From: Candidatus Dojkabacteria bacterium
GTDB lineage: Bacteria > Patescibacteria > Dojkabacteria > B142 > JAFGFJ01
Direction of reading: 5' to 3'
Assembly: GCA_016931155.1 (NCBI GenBank)
Contig: JAFGFJ010000010.1
Location: 3,287-67,286, forward strand
Length of the DNA: 64,000 bases
Part shown: one piece after another, positions 53,923-63,785 of the stretch
Numbering within the stretch: the first letter of the stretch is position 1
How the letters are laid out: each line of letters begins with the position of its first letter
Made by a program: the position numbers and the translations under genes
Notes under the pieces: generated by a model
Database searches by the model: none
What the model was told of the DNA's origin: nothing
What the model saw: only the letters and a program-made list of their open reading frames with translations

Positions 53923-55047
53923 ATGAGGAAAATAATAAATCAGAAATACCCCTTGGTATCAGTCCTTGTTGTGAATTACAATCAGCCCGACTATACAGTA
54001 GAGTGCTTGAATTCACTTGCAGAACAGACCTACCCGAATATTGAAATAATTCTGATTGAGAATGGGTCGAATAGAAGTTCGGTTAAAAAAGTACGAAAAT
54101 TTCTTGACGCCCTTCGGAGTAAAAATACTTCATACATCAAACAGATAATAGTTCTTCAAAACAAAACCAATCTTGGTTTTGCAACTCCAAATAATCAGGC
54201 CTTTGAAAAATCAAACGGTGAATATATTTTTCTCCTAAATAACGATGCATACATCAAGAAAGATACGATAGAAAAAGCCATAAGCTACATGAAGAAAAAC
54301 CCTAAAGTTGGAGTAGTACAAAACACTATTCTCCTTACTAAAAATCCAGGACTTACTGATTCAACAGGATCTTTTCTGACACGTACAGGCTTTCTTATTC
54401 ATGAAGGTCACAAAGAAAAAATAACCAAAAGTAAAAAACCAAAAGAAGTTTTCAGTGTAAAAGGAGCAAGCATATTTATAAAAAGAAAGGTTATCGAAAA
54501 AGCAGGATATAAAGTTGAAAGCAAAGGTAGAGGAGCCGATCCCATCACGTCTGAATCAAGTTACAAAAAGGCGATTTTTGACCCAGACTACTTTGCATAC
54601 TTTGAAGAAACAGATTTCTGCTGGAGAGCAATCCTTGCAGGGTTTAAAGTAGTTTATCTGCCCAGGGGAATTACTTTTCACCAGCTTGGCAAGACAACGG
54701 AAAAGCAGAAATCGGGTCTCATTCAGTTCCATTCATTCAAAAACCGGCTAAACTCTCTTATTAAAAATCTTTCTTTCGTCAACCTCATTCTTATTCTACC
54801 TCTTCATCTTTTAATAATAATTGTTTTGGCATTCGCTCATTTATTTGCTCTTAAATTTTCTTCATTTTTCGGAATTCTAAGAGCACTTTTGTGGAATCTT
54901 GTTCACCTCGTGCATACTCTGAAAAAAAGAAGTATAGTACAAAAAAAAGTAAGGAGTGTAAAAGATAGTTACATTTTCTCAAAATTAGCGATGCGGTTTG
55001 ATCTTAGTTGGGCAATAAATTTCACAATTTCGTACGTAAAAAGTTAA
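53923..55047 (+). CDS. GT2 family glycosyltransferase
   Basis: 374 residues. GT-A fold: VSVLVVNYNQPDYTVECLNSL, IEIILIENGSN, NKTNLGFATPNNQAF, FLLNNDAYI (the DxD-equivalent NDA), and ETDFCWRAILAGFKVVYLP. It resembles rhamnosyl/galactofuranosyl transferases of the WbbL type. A C-terminal hydrophobic segment (LILILPLHLLIIIVLAFAHLFAL) anchors it in the membrane. Acts in the cytoplasm on surface polysaccharide. Confidence 0.92.
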   Translation: MRKIINQKYPLVSVLVVNYNQPDYTVECLNSLAEQTYPNIEIILIENGSNRSSVKKVRKFLDALRSKNTSYIKQIIVLQNKTNLGFATPNNQAFEKSNGEYIFLLNNDAYIKKDTIEKAISYMKKNPKVGVVQNTILLTKNPGLTDSTGSFLTRTGFLIHEGHKEKITKSKKPKEVFSVKGASIFIKRKVIEKAGYKVESKGRGADPITSESSYKKAIFDPDYFAYFEETDFCWRAILAGFKVVYLPRGITFHQLGKTTEKQKSGLIQFHSFKNRLNSLIKNLSFVNLILILPLHLLIIIVLAFAHLFALKFSSFFGILRALLWNLVHLVHTLKKRSIVQKKVRSVKDSYIFSKLAMRFDLSWAINFTISYVKS

Positions 55048-55056
55048 TCATTTCTG

Positions 55057-55076
55057 TGGTATAATCGACCTATAAT
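55057..55076 (+). promoter_or_regulatory. Promoter region of the 55099 gene
   Basis: Extended -10 TGGTATAAT (55057-55065), with a second TATAAT at 55071-55076. No clear -35. The leader would be short and pyrimidine-rich before the TTG start. Confidence 0.5.
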
Positions 55077-55098
55077 ATTTTTCCTTTTCTGTATACTT

Positions 55099-58000
55099 TT
55101 GGCAAAGATTTTCGATTTTTTTAAAAAAGCAGGAAACTCATTTTTTGAGTATTACAAAAATCACTACCTTCTTCTTGAAGTATTGATTATTGTGATCATT
55201 GGTCTTACCCCTCTTCTCTGGTTTAAGTCCTCAAATGAGATTTTAATTGGTCATGACAGCGGATTTCCTCTTGCTCCAATTGAATGGTTTAGTGGAAGAT
55301 TTGAATCATGGACTGAAAAATACAACTTGGGAAGTGACCAGTCATTAGCATTTGGCAGTTTGCCAATTCATGGGATTGAAGCCGGATTATCAAAACTCGG
55401 GTTTTCTATTTTTACAGTTCAGAAACTTGTTTTCATCTTCTGGTTTACACTTCCCGGTCTTTCAATGTATGCTCTCTCCCGCTATCTTATAGGAAAAGAC
55501 AGAAAATATGCAGCATTCAGAATATTTGCAAGCACTTTTTATATGCTCAACCACTTCCTTCTTCAAGGATGGTTCATCGCTGAAAGAACAAAATTTTCAA
55601 TAATTGCTGCAACTCCGCTGACTGTTCTATTTTTGCTAAAAGGACTGGACAGAAAAATTACAAAACTGGAGTCAATTTTTGCAATCAATCTTATCCTTTT
55701 CTTCCTGAACGGGGGAGGAAGTGGATTTACTCTATACGGAGGTCTTATCCTTGTTATATCAGCAGTACTTCTAGGCTATTTAATAATAAAAAGGATAAGT
55801 TTTGGAAAATTACTTATGTACATCTTCGCATTTGGCTCTGTATTTTTTCTTATGCAGTCATACTGGATAATCCCCCAGATTTACTACGCTGTAAACAATT
55901 TTTCAAATGTTATTGCCACTTTTGGAGGCGACAATAACCTTATCACATGGGCAAATGAGATAAGCAAACACACAAGCCTATGGAATCTGGCAAGACTTCA
56001 AGGAGTACCTGACTGGTACGACAACCCTTCACATCCTTACTCAAACATATTTTTAACAAGTATATTTTTTAAAATAATTGGAATACTCACTCCAGTATTT
56101 GCCGGGGCAGGGTTTATCATCTATTCAAGAAAAAAAGAATTTAATAGACATCTGGTCTGGCTATTTATTCTTACTCTGTTTGCCCTTATTTTTACGGCAG
56201 GTACTCATCCACCATTTGGATTTATCTACGAATTTATGCTTAAAAATGTTCCCTTTTTTTCGGTCTTCAGAACTCCTTTTTATAAGTTTGGTTATGCTCT
56301 TTGGTTTGCTTATTCAATACTTGTTCCTCTTACGATAAGTTATCTTTTCAGAGCAAAATTTGTTGATCTGAATTTCACTATCTCATCCAGTAAAGATCCA
56401 AAAAAGGTTTCAATTCCATGGGAGATTGGCGGAGCAATTATTCTTACAGCAATCATTATTATCTACAACTATCCTTTCTTCGCCGGAAATTTTTTCAAAT
56501 GGAGAGACCCGCTGACAACAAAAGTTGATCTTCCAGGATACGTAATGGAATATGGGGAGTGGGCAAAAAATGAGCCCGCAGAAACAAGGATTCTCCTTCT
56601 TCCAAAACTCAATGAAGCAGAACCTGCAGATATTTACAATTGGGGCTACTACTCTCTTGAACCTTTACCTTCACTGCTTTCAAACACATCTATTGTCTCA
56701 AACAATTTCAACCTGACAATAAACCAGGAAGAAAAAGAAACTGTCAGTCTACTCTACGATTCCCTCAAAAGCTCTCCACAAACCTTTGACAACCTTGCAA
56801 TAAGGCTTGGAATAAATAAAATACTTCTAAGAGAAGATTTTTTTTACAATTACGGAGGGAAAGATAACAACTCACCAGAAGATATGGAAAACCTGCTTGA
56901 ACAGACTTCTTTTAAACAGGTAGAAAAATTTGGGGAATGGATTATTTACGAAAACCCTGCGGAGACAGAACAGGTAAAAACAATTGATAGCCCGATAGAA
57001 ATCCAATACGAACAGACCACGAATCTGGAGATAATAAAAGCTATTCTCCAGGAAGTCAGGAATAAGCCATTTATCAGGACGGATATTATTAGCAACCCAA
57101 CAGAAACTGAAACCGAAGAGCCAGATAAACTCATATTCCTCGACACAGCAAATCTCGCAAGTATAGACCCGAAAGATGGCAGCTTTACCTATGAAATCTT
57201 CAACAGGATGAACTCCCCGGAACTTGTTATAAATCCTGTCTCTATAAGTAGTGCAAGTTACAATGTCAGTGTTGAGAAAAATGCCGGAAAACTGATTATT
57301 CATTTCTCTACTCCGGAAATTATTATTGAGTATGCAAACGGAAGAAAAATTGTTCCCTCAAACCTATTCTCAAAAGAATTATACGTAAACACAAGTGGAC
57401 AAAATATTGGAATAGTTATAAATGGGCAAATTTTTAAAACAGAAAACATAAACAATGGACAAATTGTGAAACTGGGATCAATTCAGTTCCTGCCTGGAGA
57501 AGAAATCCTTGACATAGGAATTTTTGAAGAAAGCGAAGGGCAGGTACTACTTGGGCTTGATTTTGAGGATGACAATATTCGCGATAAAACCGGAAACTGT
57601 GGAGGTGAATCACAGAATGTTTCAAGCAAAGTTACACAATCTGAAGGCTCCCAAGGAAAATATTTGGAACTTAGTGCAAAGAACGCAGTTTCGTGCTTGA
57701 GACTTCCCCTTGATCTCGCCAAAGAAAAAACTGTTTATAAATTAAGTTTTGATTATTTTATGCTTTCTGGTTCTTCTCCAAGTTTGTGCGTTCTACAACA
57801 GAGCGACACCGCAAGCAACTGTATCCCAGATATAACCGTAAACGAGGCTCAAAAGGGAAAATGGGAGAGCTACCAAACTGTTTTCGAGACAGAGGAAGAC
57901 ATCAAGAAACTTATTCTTCACTTTTACGCAAAATCCGATCAAGAAGAGACCATTATTGCGTACGATAATATAAAACTCTCAAAGATAACTGACCTCGGAT

Positions 58001-59067
58001 CCGGAAGCGTAACAGCTGGGGATCTTGCCAATCTATTTAAAGAGAAGACCATAGTCAAATTAAACGATTTTGGAGGGAACAGGTTAAAGCTCAGAACAGA
58101 TATTTTTAGCAGCAATGAGACAATTCAGGATGGATCATTTGAAAATGGACTTTGGGGAGGAGCTTCTGTGTGCGGAACTGATAGCAACAAAGAACCGGAT
58201 GTCTTTGCTTCCTTTTCACAAGACCGAACTGAAGGAGAAAGGTCATTGAAGCTTGAGTCAAATTCGGGAACAGCTTGTGTCAGGAATAAAATTGAAAATT
58301 TCTCAAAAAACGCAGTATATAAAGTAAGCTTTGATTACAAAAATCTTGAAGGTGAAGCACCGAGATTCTGTTTACTTCAACTTGGATCCTCAAGGGAATG
58401 TCTCCCCTATGTGGAACTAAATAAAGCACAAAAGTGGCAGAATTATTCTGTCCATGTAATACCTGAAAATGACGCATCTGGTCTGGTTATCCATTTTTAT
58501 TCAGATAAGGGAAGCAAAAATCTTTTTGATAATGTTATAGTTGAAAAAGTCGAAAGACCTTTTGGGCTTGGATATTTAAAAGAGTTCGCAGTTGAGCAAA
58601 GTCCAAAAGGTCTTGTCCAAACTTCTTTTACAAAAATAAGTGCTACAAAGTACAAAGTAAGAGTCAATAGTCTCAATGATTCATTTATTTTAGAGCTAAA
58701 CCAGGCTTTTAATCCTGGCTGGAAAGCTTATGTTGCATCAGAAAAAAACAGTAAAATACCTGAGTTTTTCAAATTCCTTTTCGATAAACCTGTTCCAGAA
58801 AACAATCACTATGCAATAGATGAAATAAAGAACGGATGGTTAATTGAAAATGCTGGAACAGGAGTAGAGATCACTCTGGAGTATTTTCCCCAGAAGATTT
58901 TTGTAGTATCAGTAGTAATTTCAATAGTAGTATTTGTCACAGTCTTTATCACAACACTTTCTATTTTCCTGAAAAACAACTACCAGGCATTAAAAAAGAC
59001 TCTATGGAAAGAAGATAGACTGAAAGCACTTGGAAAGAAATTGGACAAAATTATCGTGGAGCCATAA
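55099..59067 (+). CDS. Large GT-C (AftD/DUF3367-like) glycosyltransferase with two CBM-like repeats
   Basis: 1322 residues from a TTG start (AKIFDFFKKAGNSFFEYY); no ATG is available upstream. About 12 transmembrane helices in the first ~480 residues; the first outer loop has ILIGHDSGFPLAPIEWF with the expected Asp. A large outer part follows, with two related jelly-roll modules: YKLSFDYFMLSGSSPSLCVL (~880-1000) and YKVSFDYKNLEGEAPRFCLL (~1060-1160). A last helix (VVSVVISIVVFVTVFITTL) and basic tail close it. AftD-type arabinosyltransferases have the same GT-C plus carbohydrate-binding layout. Confidence 0.82.
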   Translation: MAKIFDFFKKAGNSFFEYYKNHYLLLEVLIIVIIGLTPLLWFKSSNEILIGHDSGFPLAPIEWFSGRFESWTEKYNLGSDQSLAFGSLPIHGIEAGLSKLGFSIFTVQKLVFIFWFTLPGLSMYALSRYLIGKDRKYAAFRIFASTFYMLNHFLLQGWFIAERTKFSIIAATPLTVLFLLKGLDRKITKLESIFAINLILFFLNGGGSGFTLYGGLILVISAVLLGYLIIKRISFGKLLMYIFAFGSVFFLMQSYWIIPQIYYAVNNFSNVIATFGGDNNLITWANEISKHTSLWNLARLQGVPDWYDNPSHPYSNIFLTSIFFKIIGILTPVFAGAGFIIYSRKKEFNRHLVWLFILTLFALIFTAGTHPPFGFIYEFMLKNVPFFSVFRTPFYKFGYALWFAYSILVPLTISYLFRAKFVDLNFTISSSKDPKKVSIPWEIGGAIILTAIIIIYNYPFFAGNFFKWRDPLTTKVDLPGYVMEYGEWAKNEPAETRILLLPKLNEAEPADIYNWGYYSLEPLPSLLSNTSIVSNNFNLTINQEEKETVSLLYDSLKSSPQTFDNLAIRLGINKILLREDFFYNYGGKDNNSPEDMENLLEQTSFKQVEKFGEWIIYENPAETEQVKTIDSPIEIQYEQTTNLEIIKAILQEVRNKPFIRTDIISNPTETETEEPDKLIFLDTANLASIDPKDGSFTYEIFNRMNSPELVINPVSISSASYNVSVEKNAGKLIIHFSTPEIIIEYANGRKIVPSNLFSKELYVNTSGQNIGIVINGQIFKTENINNGQIVKLGSIQFLPGEEILDIGIFEESEGQVLLGLDFEDDNIRDKTGNCGGESQNVSSKVTQSEGSQGKYLELSAKNAVSCLRLPLDLAKEKTVYKLSFDYFMLSGSSPSLCVLQQSDTASNCIPDITVNEAQKGKWESYQTVFETEEDIKKLILHFYAKSDQEETIIAYDNIKLSKITDLGSGSVTAGDLANLFKEKTIVKLNDFGGNRLKLRTDIFSSNETIQDGSFENGLWGGASVCGTDSNKEPDVFASFSQDRTEGERSLKLESNSGTACVRNKIENFSKNAVYKVSFDYKNLEGEAPRFCLLQLGSSRECLPYVELNKAQKWQNYSVHVIPENDASGLVIHFYSDKGSKNLFDNVIVEKVERPFGLGYLKEFAVEQSPKGLVQTSFTKISATKYKVRVNSLNDSFILELNQAFNPGWKAYVASEKNSKIPEFFKFLFDKPVPENNHYAIDEIKNGWLIENAGTGVEITLEYFPQKIFVVSVVISIVVFVTVFITTLSIFLKNNYQALKKTLWKEDRLKALGKKLDKIIVEP

Positions 59068-59232
59068 ATAGTAAGTCCGTATTATCCTGTATTGTTTATA
59101 GCTTAATACTTCAATCTCGTTATTTAATCAGTATCTCTACGATACGATATTTCCAAACACAGCAGATTCTCTGAATAGCGATAAATGACAGAAATGATTT
59201 TTTATTTCCTGAGAATTTGTTTTAATCAATAC

Positions 59233-61260
59233 TCATGTTCTAAATACTCTATCTTTGTCCTCCTTTTTTTTTAATTTTCCCATCAAATATCCGATGCCAG
59301 CAACAGAAAATCTTAGACTATTATAAAATAGAACACCTAGAGCCAAATCAGGTCTCAAAATAAATCTATAAAACTTTCTCAAATACGCAGGCTTAATCGG
59401 TGACTTCTGTGCAAAAGTTAGCTCAGCCAACTTGCCTCCACTCCTTCTTTTCTCACCGACCATCGTCTTTCCATAAAAATAGTATTTGTTAATAATATCC
59501 TTTATAGTTCTTGGTTCCCCAAGATGCAGTTCCTTTTCCGTTATAAAGCCTAGCCTGAAATCCGCCTCTCTCAAACGATTGTAGATATCATAATCCTCTG
59601 CTGCAATAAGAGCCTCATCAAATCCTTCTACTTTTTCGAAAGCCTTTTTCGTTAAGAATCTTGGAGAAATATTGTGAGTATCATATTCCAGAAAATCCCT
59701 CTCGAATTTTCTGATCTTTGCCCAATAACTGATCCTTGAATCTGATACATTATGTACTGCAATCATGTCGTATCCTCTTTCTTTTATACTCATTACAGCT
59801 GATTTCACAATATTTCCATTCAGCACTAAATCATCGTCAATAAAATACAAATACTTTCCACTTGCTACTTTTGCCCCTCTATTCTTCTGTGCCGATCTTC
59901 CTCTGTCTACCCATTTGAGAACCTTAGCTCCAAATTGTTTGGCTATCTTCACACTGTTATCCTTTGATCCACCATCTACCACAATTATTTCAATATTTTT
60001 GTATGTCTGCTTCTTCACTGATTCAAGACACCTTTCTAGAAATTTTTCGGAATTGAGTACAGGAATAATTACAGAAACAAGTTCCTGACGTGAGAGATTA
60101 ACCACTGCATCCATACCAAAATTATCTCTTATTTGAGAACCAGCAACATTTTCGTACAATTTTTCATAAACTATCTTTTCGAATTCATCAGCACTATCAT
60201 CAAAACTAAATTTCTTACTATCTTTCAATCCACCGAGCTGCAATTTCTCATACAAGTCCTTATCCAGAAACAATCTTTTGGCCGCCGTTGCAAGGGAATC
60301 CGGAGTTCGTGTGATCGTGAGAAGTCCATTTTTATAGTGCTTTATTGAATCCCTGAAACCGTAAACATTGTATGCGACAGTGGGAGTACCAAGCGCATTC
60401 GACTCATTTACAACAAGCCCCCAACCTTCTTTCACTGAGGTGCCAAGATTCAGCCAAGAGCGGGAGATGAGAGCATCACGCTCATGATCCGGCAAGAATC
60501 CCACAAATTCTACAAAATTATCGAGTCGCAGCTCCCAGACTTTTTTCTTTAAAAACTCATAGTATGAACCTTGATTTCTGCCAAGAATGTAGAATTTAAG
60601 ACGGGGAAAATCCTTTCTCAAGATATTCACTGCCTCAAGTTGATCTTCAACCCTTTTCATTCTGCGGATTCCTCCAAAATAAACAAGAGAGGGGAATTCC
60701 GTCTTCTGAGGAAGCTTTTCAAGTGGTTTTTGAGAAATACCCATCGGAACAATACGTATATTTCTATCATCGATCCCGTTTCTGACCAAATTAACTTTTG
60801 TTGAGTTTGAGATTGTTATAAATCGATCTTCTGCGTATAAACTCCCGAGTAGAAATTTCTCAAGTAATAATCCAATAAGATTTAGTGGGAAGTACATCAT
60901 TTTGAACCAGATTTCTTTTCCAGCAACTTCATAAATCATTGCAATTCGTCTGCTCTTTTTGACATATAGAGAAGTCAAAAATGAAAATGCATGGAAATTA
61001 TCAACCACAAGATCAAATGCTCGGAAGTTTTTCAAGTAGTATAAGAATGCGGCAAAAACAGTTCCCACTCTGGTTCCTCTTCTTACAACACTAATCCCAT
61101 TCTGAACCTCAGTTTTCGAAGAACCTCTGTATCTGTGAGCAAACCATGTAACTTCATGTCCCCTATCACAAAGTCTTTTCAGAATTTCATAGCTTAGTTT
61201 TTCCGCTCCACCGGATGCAGGATTTTTTCTATCGTACCAGCTCAGGAATAAGATTCTCAT
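59233..61260 (-). CDS. Bifunctional glycosyltransferase, GT4 + GT2 fusion
   Basis: 675 residues. Residues 1-~370 are a GT4 GT-B enzyme: PASGGAEKLSYEILKRL, VYFGGIRRMKRVEDQLEA, and the EGWGLVVNESNALGTPTVAY donor-site signature. Residues ~388-675 are a GT2 GT-A enzyme: VSVIIPVLNSEKFLERCLESV, IEIIVVDGGSKDNS, YFIDDDLVL (DDD) and AAEDYDIYNRLREA. The two halves may act in sequence on one acceptor. Its start overlaps the upstream GT2 gene by 32 bp. Confidence 0.93.
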   Translation of the reverse strand: MRILFLSWYDRKNPASGGAEKLSYEILKRLCDRGHEVTWFAHRYRGSSKTEVQNGISVVRRGTRVGTVFAAFLYYLKNFRAFDLVVDNFHAFSFLTSLYVKKSRRIAMIYEVAGKEIWFKMMYFPLNLIGLLLEKFLLGSLYAEDRFITISNSTKVNLVRNGIDDRNIRIVPMGISQKPLEKLPQKTEFPSLVYFGGIRRMKRVEDQLEAVNILRKDFPRLKFYILGRNQGSYYEFLKKKVWELRLDNFVEFVGFLPDHERDALISRSWLNLGTSVKEGWGLVVNESNALGTPTVAYNVYGFRDSIKHYKNGLLTITRTPDSLATAAKRLFLDKDLYEKLQLGGLKDSKKFSFDDSADEFEKIVYEKLYENVAGSQIRDNFGMDAVVNLSRQELVSVIIPVLNSEKFLERCLESVKKQTYKNIEIIVVDGGSKDNSVKIAKQFGAKVLKWVDRGRSAQKNRGAKVASGKYLYFIDDDLVLNGNIVKSAVMSIKERGYDMIAVHNVSDSRISYWAKIRKFERDFLEYDTHNISPRFLTKKAFEKVEGFDEALIAAEDYDIYNRLREADFRLGFITEKELHLGEPRTIKDIINKYYFYGKTMVGEKRRSGGKLAELTFAQKSPIKPAYLRKFYRFILRPDLALGVLFYNSLRFSVAGIGYLMGKLKKKEDKDRVFRT

Positions 61261-62026
61261 TTAGATCAAAAAATAGCTCATTCCATTCTACATCTTTTCT
61301 GTCATAAAACCTCCTGAGCTTAAGTCTATAATAAACCGCAAAAGTATCCCAAAGAGCTTGAATTCCATCCTTAAACTTTACTGTGCTTGCAAAATCAGCT
61401 TGCAAAAAAACAGGCACTTCCACAAAATGGTTGAATCCCAATCTATTTGCAACTGACAAAATTTCAACTTCAAAAGCAAACCTTTTGACTAAAATACGAG
61501 GAATTACTTCATCTACAAGACTTTTTGTATAAAGTTTGGCACCTGTCTGAGAGTCTTTTACGTTTACATCCAGAAATAATTTAACGAATTGGTGATAAAT
61601 ATAGCTATAAATCCTCCTGCCAATTGGGTAATTTACTACCGACCTTTTATGTTTTTTGTTCCCATAGACAATGTCAGCTGCTGTCTCAAGTTGAGTCCTG
61701 TACATTTTGGGAATGATGCTCTCGTGAAGATCAATACCGGCATCAATATAACCTATAAGATCTCCAGTGGCCTGTCTCATACCATAAGCAACTGCAAAAC
61801 CCTTTCCAAGATTTTCCTTGTAATGAATAAGTTTAATCCTGGATTCACTGAGACTTTTGACAATTTCAGATGCCTTTGGGCTGAAACCATCCAGCACCAC
61901 TATTATTTCAAAATCACAACCAATGCTATTAATCGCATTGATCTTTCTTTTTAGAGATTCTTCGAGGAAATCCTCTGCTTTGTATGCCGGAATTATTATG
62001 GACAGTTTAGGAAGCTTTGGGTCCAT
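61229..62026 (-). CDS. GT2 glycosyltransferase, polyprenyl-phosphate hexosyltransferase-like
   Basis: 265 residues. LSIIIPAYKAEDFLEESLKR, IIVVLDGFS, NLGKGFAVAYGMRQATGDLIGYIDAG and DSQTGAKLY match dolichyl/polyprenyl-phosphate mannosyl- or glucosyltransferases (DPM1/Alg5-like); the usual DAD is DAG here. It lacks C-terminal transmembrane helices. It would make the lipid-linked sugar donors that the GT-C enzymes use. Overlaps the next gene by 32 bp and follows the PGF-like gene by 12 bp, so one operon. Confidence 0.9.
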   Translation of the reverse strand: MDPKLPKLSIIIPAYKAEDFLEESLKRKINAINSIGCDFEIIVVLDGFSPKASEIVKSLSESRIKLIHYKENLGKGFAVAYGMRQATGDLIGYIDAGIDLHESIIPKMYRTQLETAADIVYGNKKHKRSVVNYPIGRRIYSYIYHQFVKLFLDVNVKDSQTGAKLYTKSLVDEVIPRILVKRFAFEVEILSVANRLGFNHFVEVPVFLQADFASTVKFKDGIQALWDTFAVYYRLKLRRFYDRKDVEWNELFFDLNENLIPELVR

Positions 62027-62038
62027 AATTTATTGGTG

Positions 62039-62764
62039 TTATCTTAACGACTGCCTTTGATTCTCTCTCTCATTTTTTTTCTCCTTCTCATTTTCCTTTC
62101 TTCCGAGAGAAGAAATAATTAAGAAAAGAATCAGAAGTAACAAGAGCAGAAATGCACAAATTACAATTATCCAGATATTAAAACCAAAAGCAGATGTTTT
62201 CTCAGCGGCTGAATAATAGCGGTATTGATCTACACTATCTACTTCATAATAATAATTCTGATTCGTTTCAGATTTTTGGGGAGTATCCAGCTGTTTCCAT
62301 TTGTTCCCATCTACATTGAACTGAAAAAATCTAACGTCGGCATTTTTTAGATCCAACTCATCCAACTTGTCTTTGTTAGCTTTTACCTGGAAAATGCTGC
62401 TTTCAACATCATCTTTACTAAATCCTTTGAATTGTATCCCGCAAAACTCAATCGCTTTTTTCCCAAGATCTTTGTCAGTCTTGGTAGGATTCTTTGTTCC
62501 GTAACTGGTGACTTCTATTGATCCCGAAATATCCTTCTTAGCCTTTAGTTTTATACTATCAATTATCTGACATCTTCCAGGAAAAAATGTTGCCGTTTCT
62601 CCAGAATCAATATTTATGCCAAATATTTCTTCAATTCCCACCCCAGGTTCAAGAGGAAACCCATCCGAATCATACTGGGCTTTTACTGTCGTAACAGCCA
62701 GCAAAGGGAAAATAAGGATACTTATAATTATTACGTAGACATATCGAATTAAGTTCAACATCAT
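62039..62764 (-). CDS. Secreted PGF-pre-PGF-like domain protein with C-terminal anchor
   Basis: About 241 residues. Signal peptide (YVYVIIISILIFPLLAVTTVKA); a beta domain whose end reads FQVKANKDKLDELDLKNADV, RFFQFNVDGNKWKQLDTPQK and YYYEVDSVDQYRYYSAAEK, close to the PGF-pre-PGF domain of archaeal surface proteins; then a transmembrane helix (IWIIVICAFLLLLLLILFLII) and a basic tail. First gene of the glycosyltransferase operon. A -10 TATAAT lies about 15 nt upstream. Confidence 0.7.
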   Translation of the reverse strand: MMLNLIRYVYVIIISILIFPLLAVTTVKAQYDSDGFPLEPGVGIEEIFGINIDSGETATFFPGRCQIIDSIKLKAKKDISGSIEVTSYGTKNPTKTDKDLGKKAIEFCGIQFKGFSKDDVESSIFQVKANKDKLDELDLKNADVRFFQFNVDGNKWKQLDTPQKSETNQNYYYEVDSVDQYRYYSAAEKTSAFGFNIWIIVICAFLLLLLLILFLIISSLGRKENEKEKKNERENQRQSLR

Positions 62765-62939
62765 CAACGACAGGATATTATTATAATTTATGGAGCAGTT
62801 TATTAGATCGATTATATCATCCTATAGGTCTCATGACAATAATTATTCTATTTATATAATCTTAAGCAAACTCTAAACCCAGGACATAGAAAAAACAGTA
62901 TTATTTTACCTTCAGTACCGTCTGAAAAATTATTGTCCT

Positions 62940-63416
62940 TCAATTATCTTGAGAAGCATACTGCCTATATTGCCAATAAACCCCGTCAAGAAATCTATAA
63001 GGTAAATCATCAACACCAGACACTCGCCCAATAGTAGTTAATCCCAAGCTGTTAATCCAGTCTCGAGCAGCCTCCATTGGGACACCCTGTAAACCGGCAG
63101 CAGCTGAAGCAGAGTAAATATTACATGCTGGGTCATTTCTTTTCTCCATACGCGAATACCCTAGACACACTGCCTGAATAATTTTCCAAGTATTCTCATA
63201 TATGTGCCCAAATTCGATATTTCTGCGCCTATGTGCTAAATTTATTACACTGATTGGTCTATTGATCTCAATATCGTCCTGTGGCTTAAAGGTAAACTCT
63301 CCAAATTCCTGCATTAACGGATGAATCTCTTCCTCTCTGTCATAAACAACAATACCATGCTCCTGAGGGCGCACAAATTGTAAATTTATCCCATTAATCT
63401 CTACTGCCCGATGCAC
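62940..63416 (-). pseudogene. C-terminal part of a protein split by an in-frame TAG
   Basis: 158 codons in the same frame as, and immediately after, the TAG ending the 133-codon upstream frame; the first codon after the stop is GTG. The sequence continues naturally (FVMNVTDVAIKN, stop, HRAVEINGINLQFVRPQEHG). Internal features: EINRPISVINLAHRRRNIEFGH and YSASAAAGLQGVPMEAARDW. No known family. Either one gene with a nonsense codon or two tightly coupled genes. 62768-62939 downstream shows no gene. Confidence 0.55.
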
Positions 63417-63785
63417 CTACATATTTTTTATCGCCACATCTGTGACATTCATAACAAAGGATATTTCTTCATCTGTCACTTCATTAGTCGGAGGTCTCAA
63501 AAATACATATATAGGTTTTCCTTCTATCGAAATATTGCTCACTTGAAACTCAGGAAACTGGGGTTCAAGCCAATCCTCGTAAAAAGACCACCCTTCCTTT
63601 GAATAATCATCAGCTTCCTTTGGATAATAAGTTTCGTTATTTCTTTCCGAGCCATAAACAGCAAGAGATGTAATAGCAGCAACCCCCGCAACCGCTATAC
63701 CTATCTTTTTTTTCACAGATATGCGAGGGCGTCCTGTTGAACAGTGCTTATTTCCAGAGCTGAAATTATGTTCTTTCTTTTTCAT
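63417..63785 (-). pseudogene. N-terminal part of the same split gene, membrane-anchored
   Basis: Start at MKKKEHNFSSGNK (63785), because a -10 TATAAT at 63824-63829 rules out the upstream start. A basic N-terminus and one transmembrane helix (KKIGIAVAGVAAITSLAVYG), then an outer domain (GWSFYEDWLEPQFPEFQVSN, GKPIYVFLRPPTNEVTDEE) that ends at TAG directly before the next frame. Joined with 62940-63416 it would make a ~280-residue surface protein. Nothing else is seen from 63830 to 64000. Confidence 0.55.
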
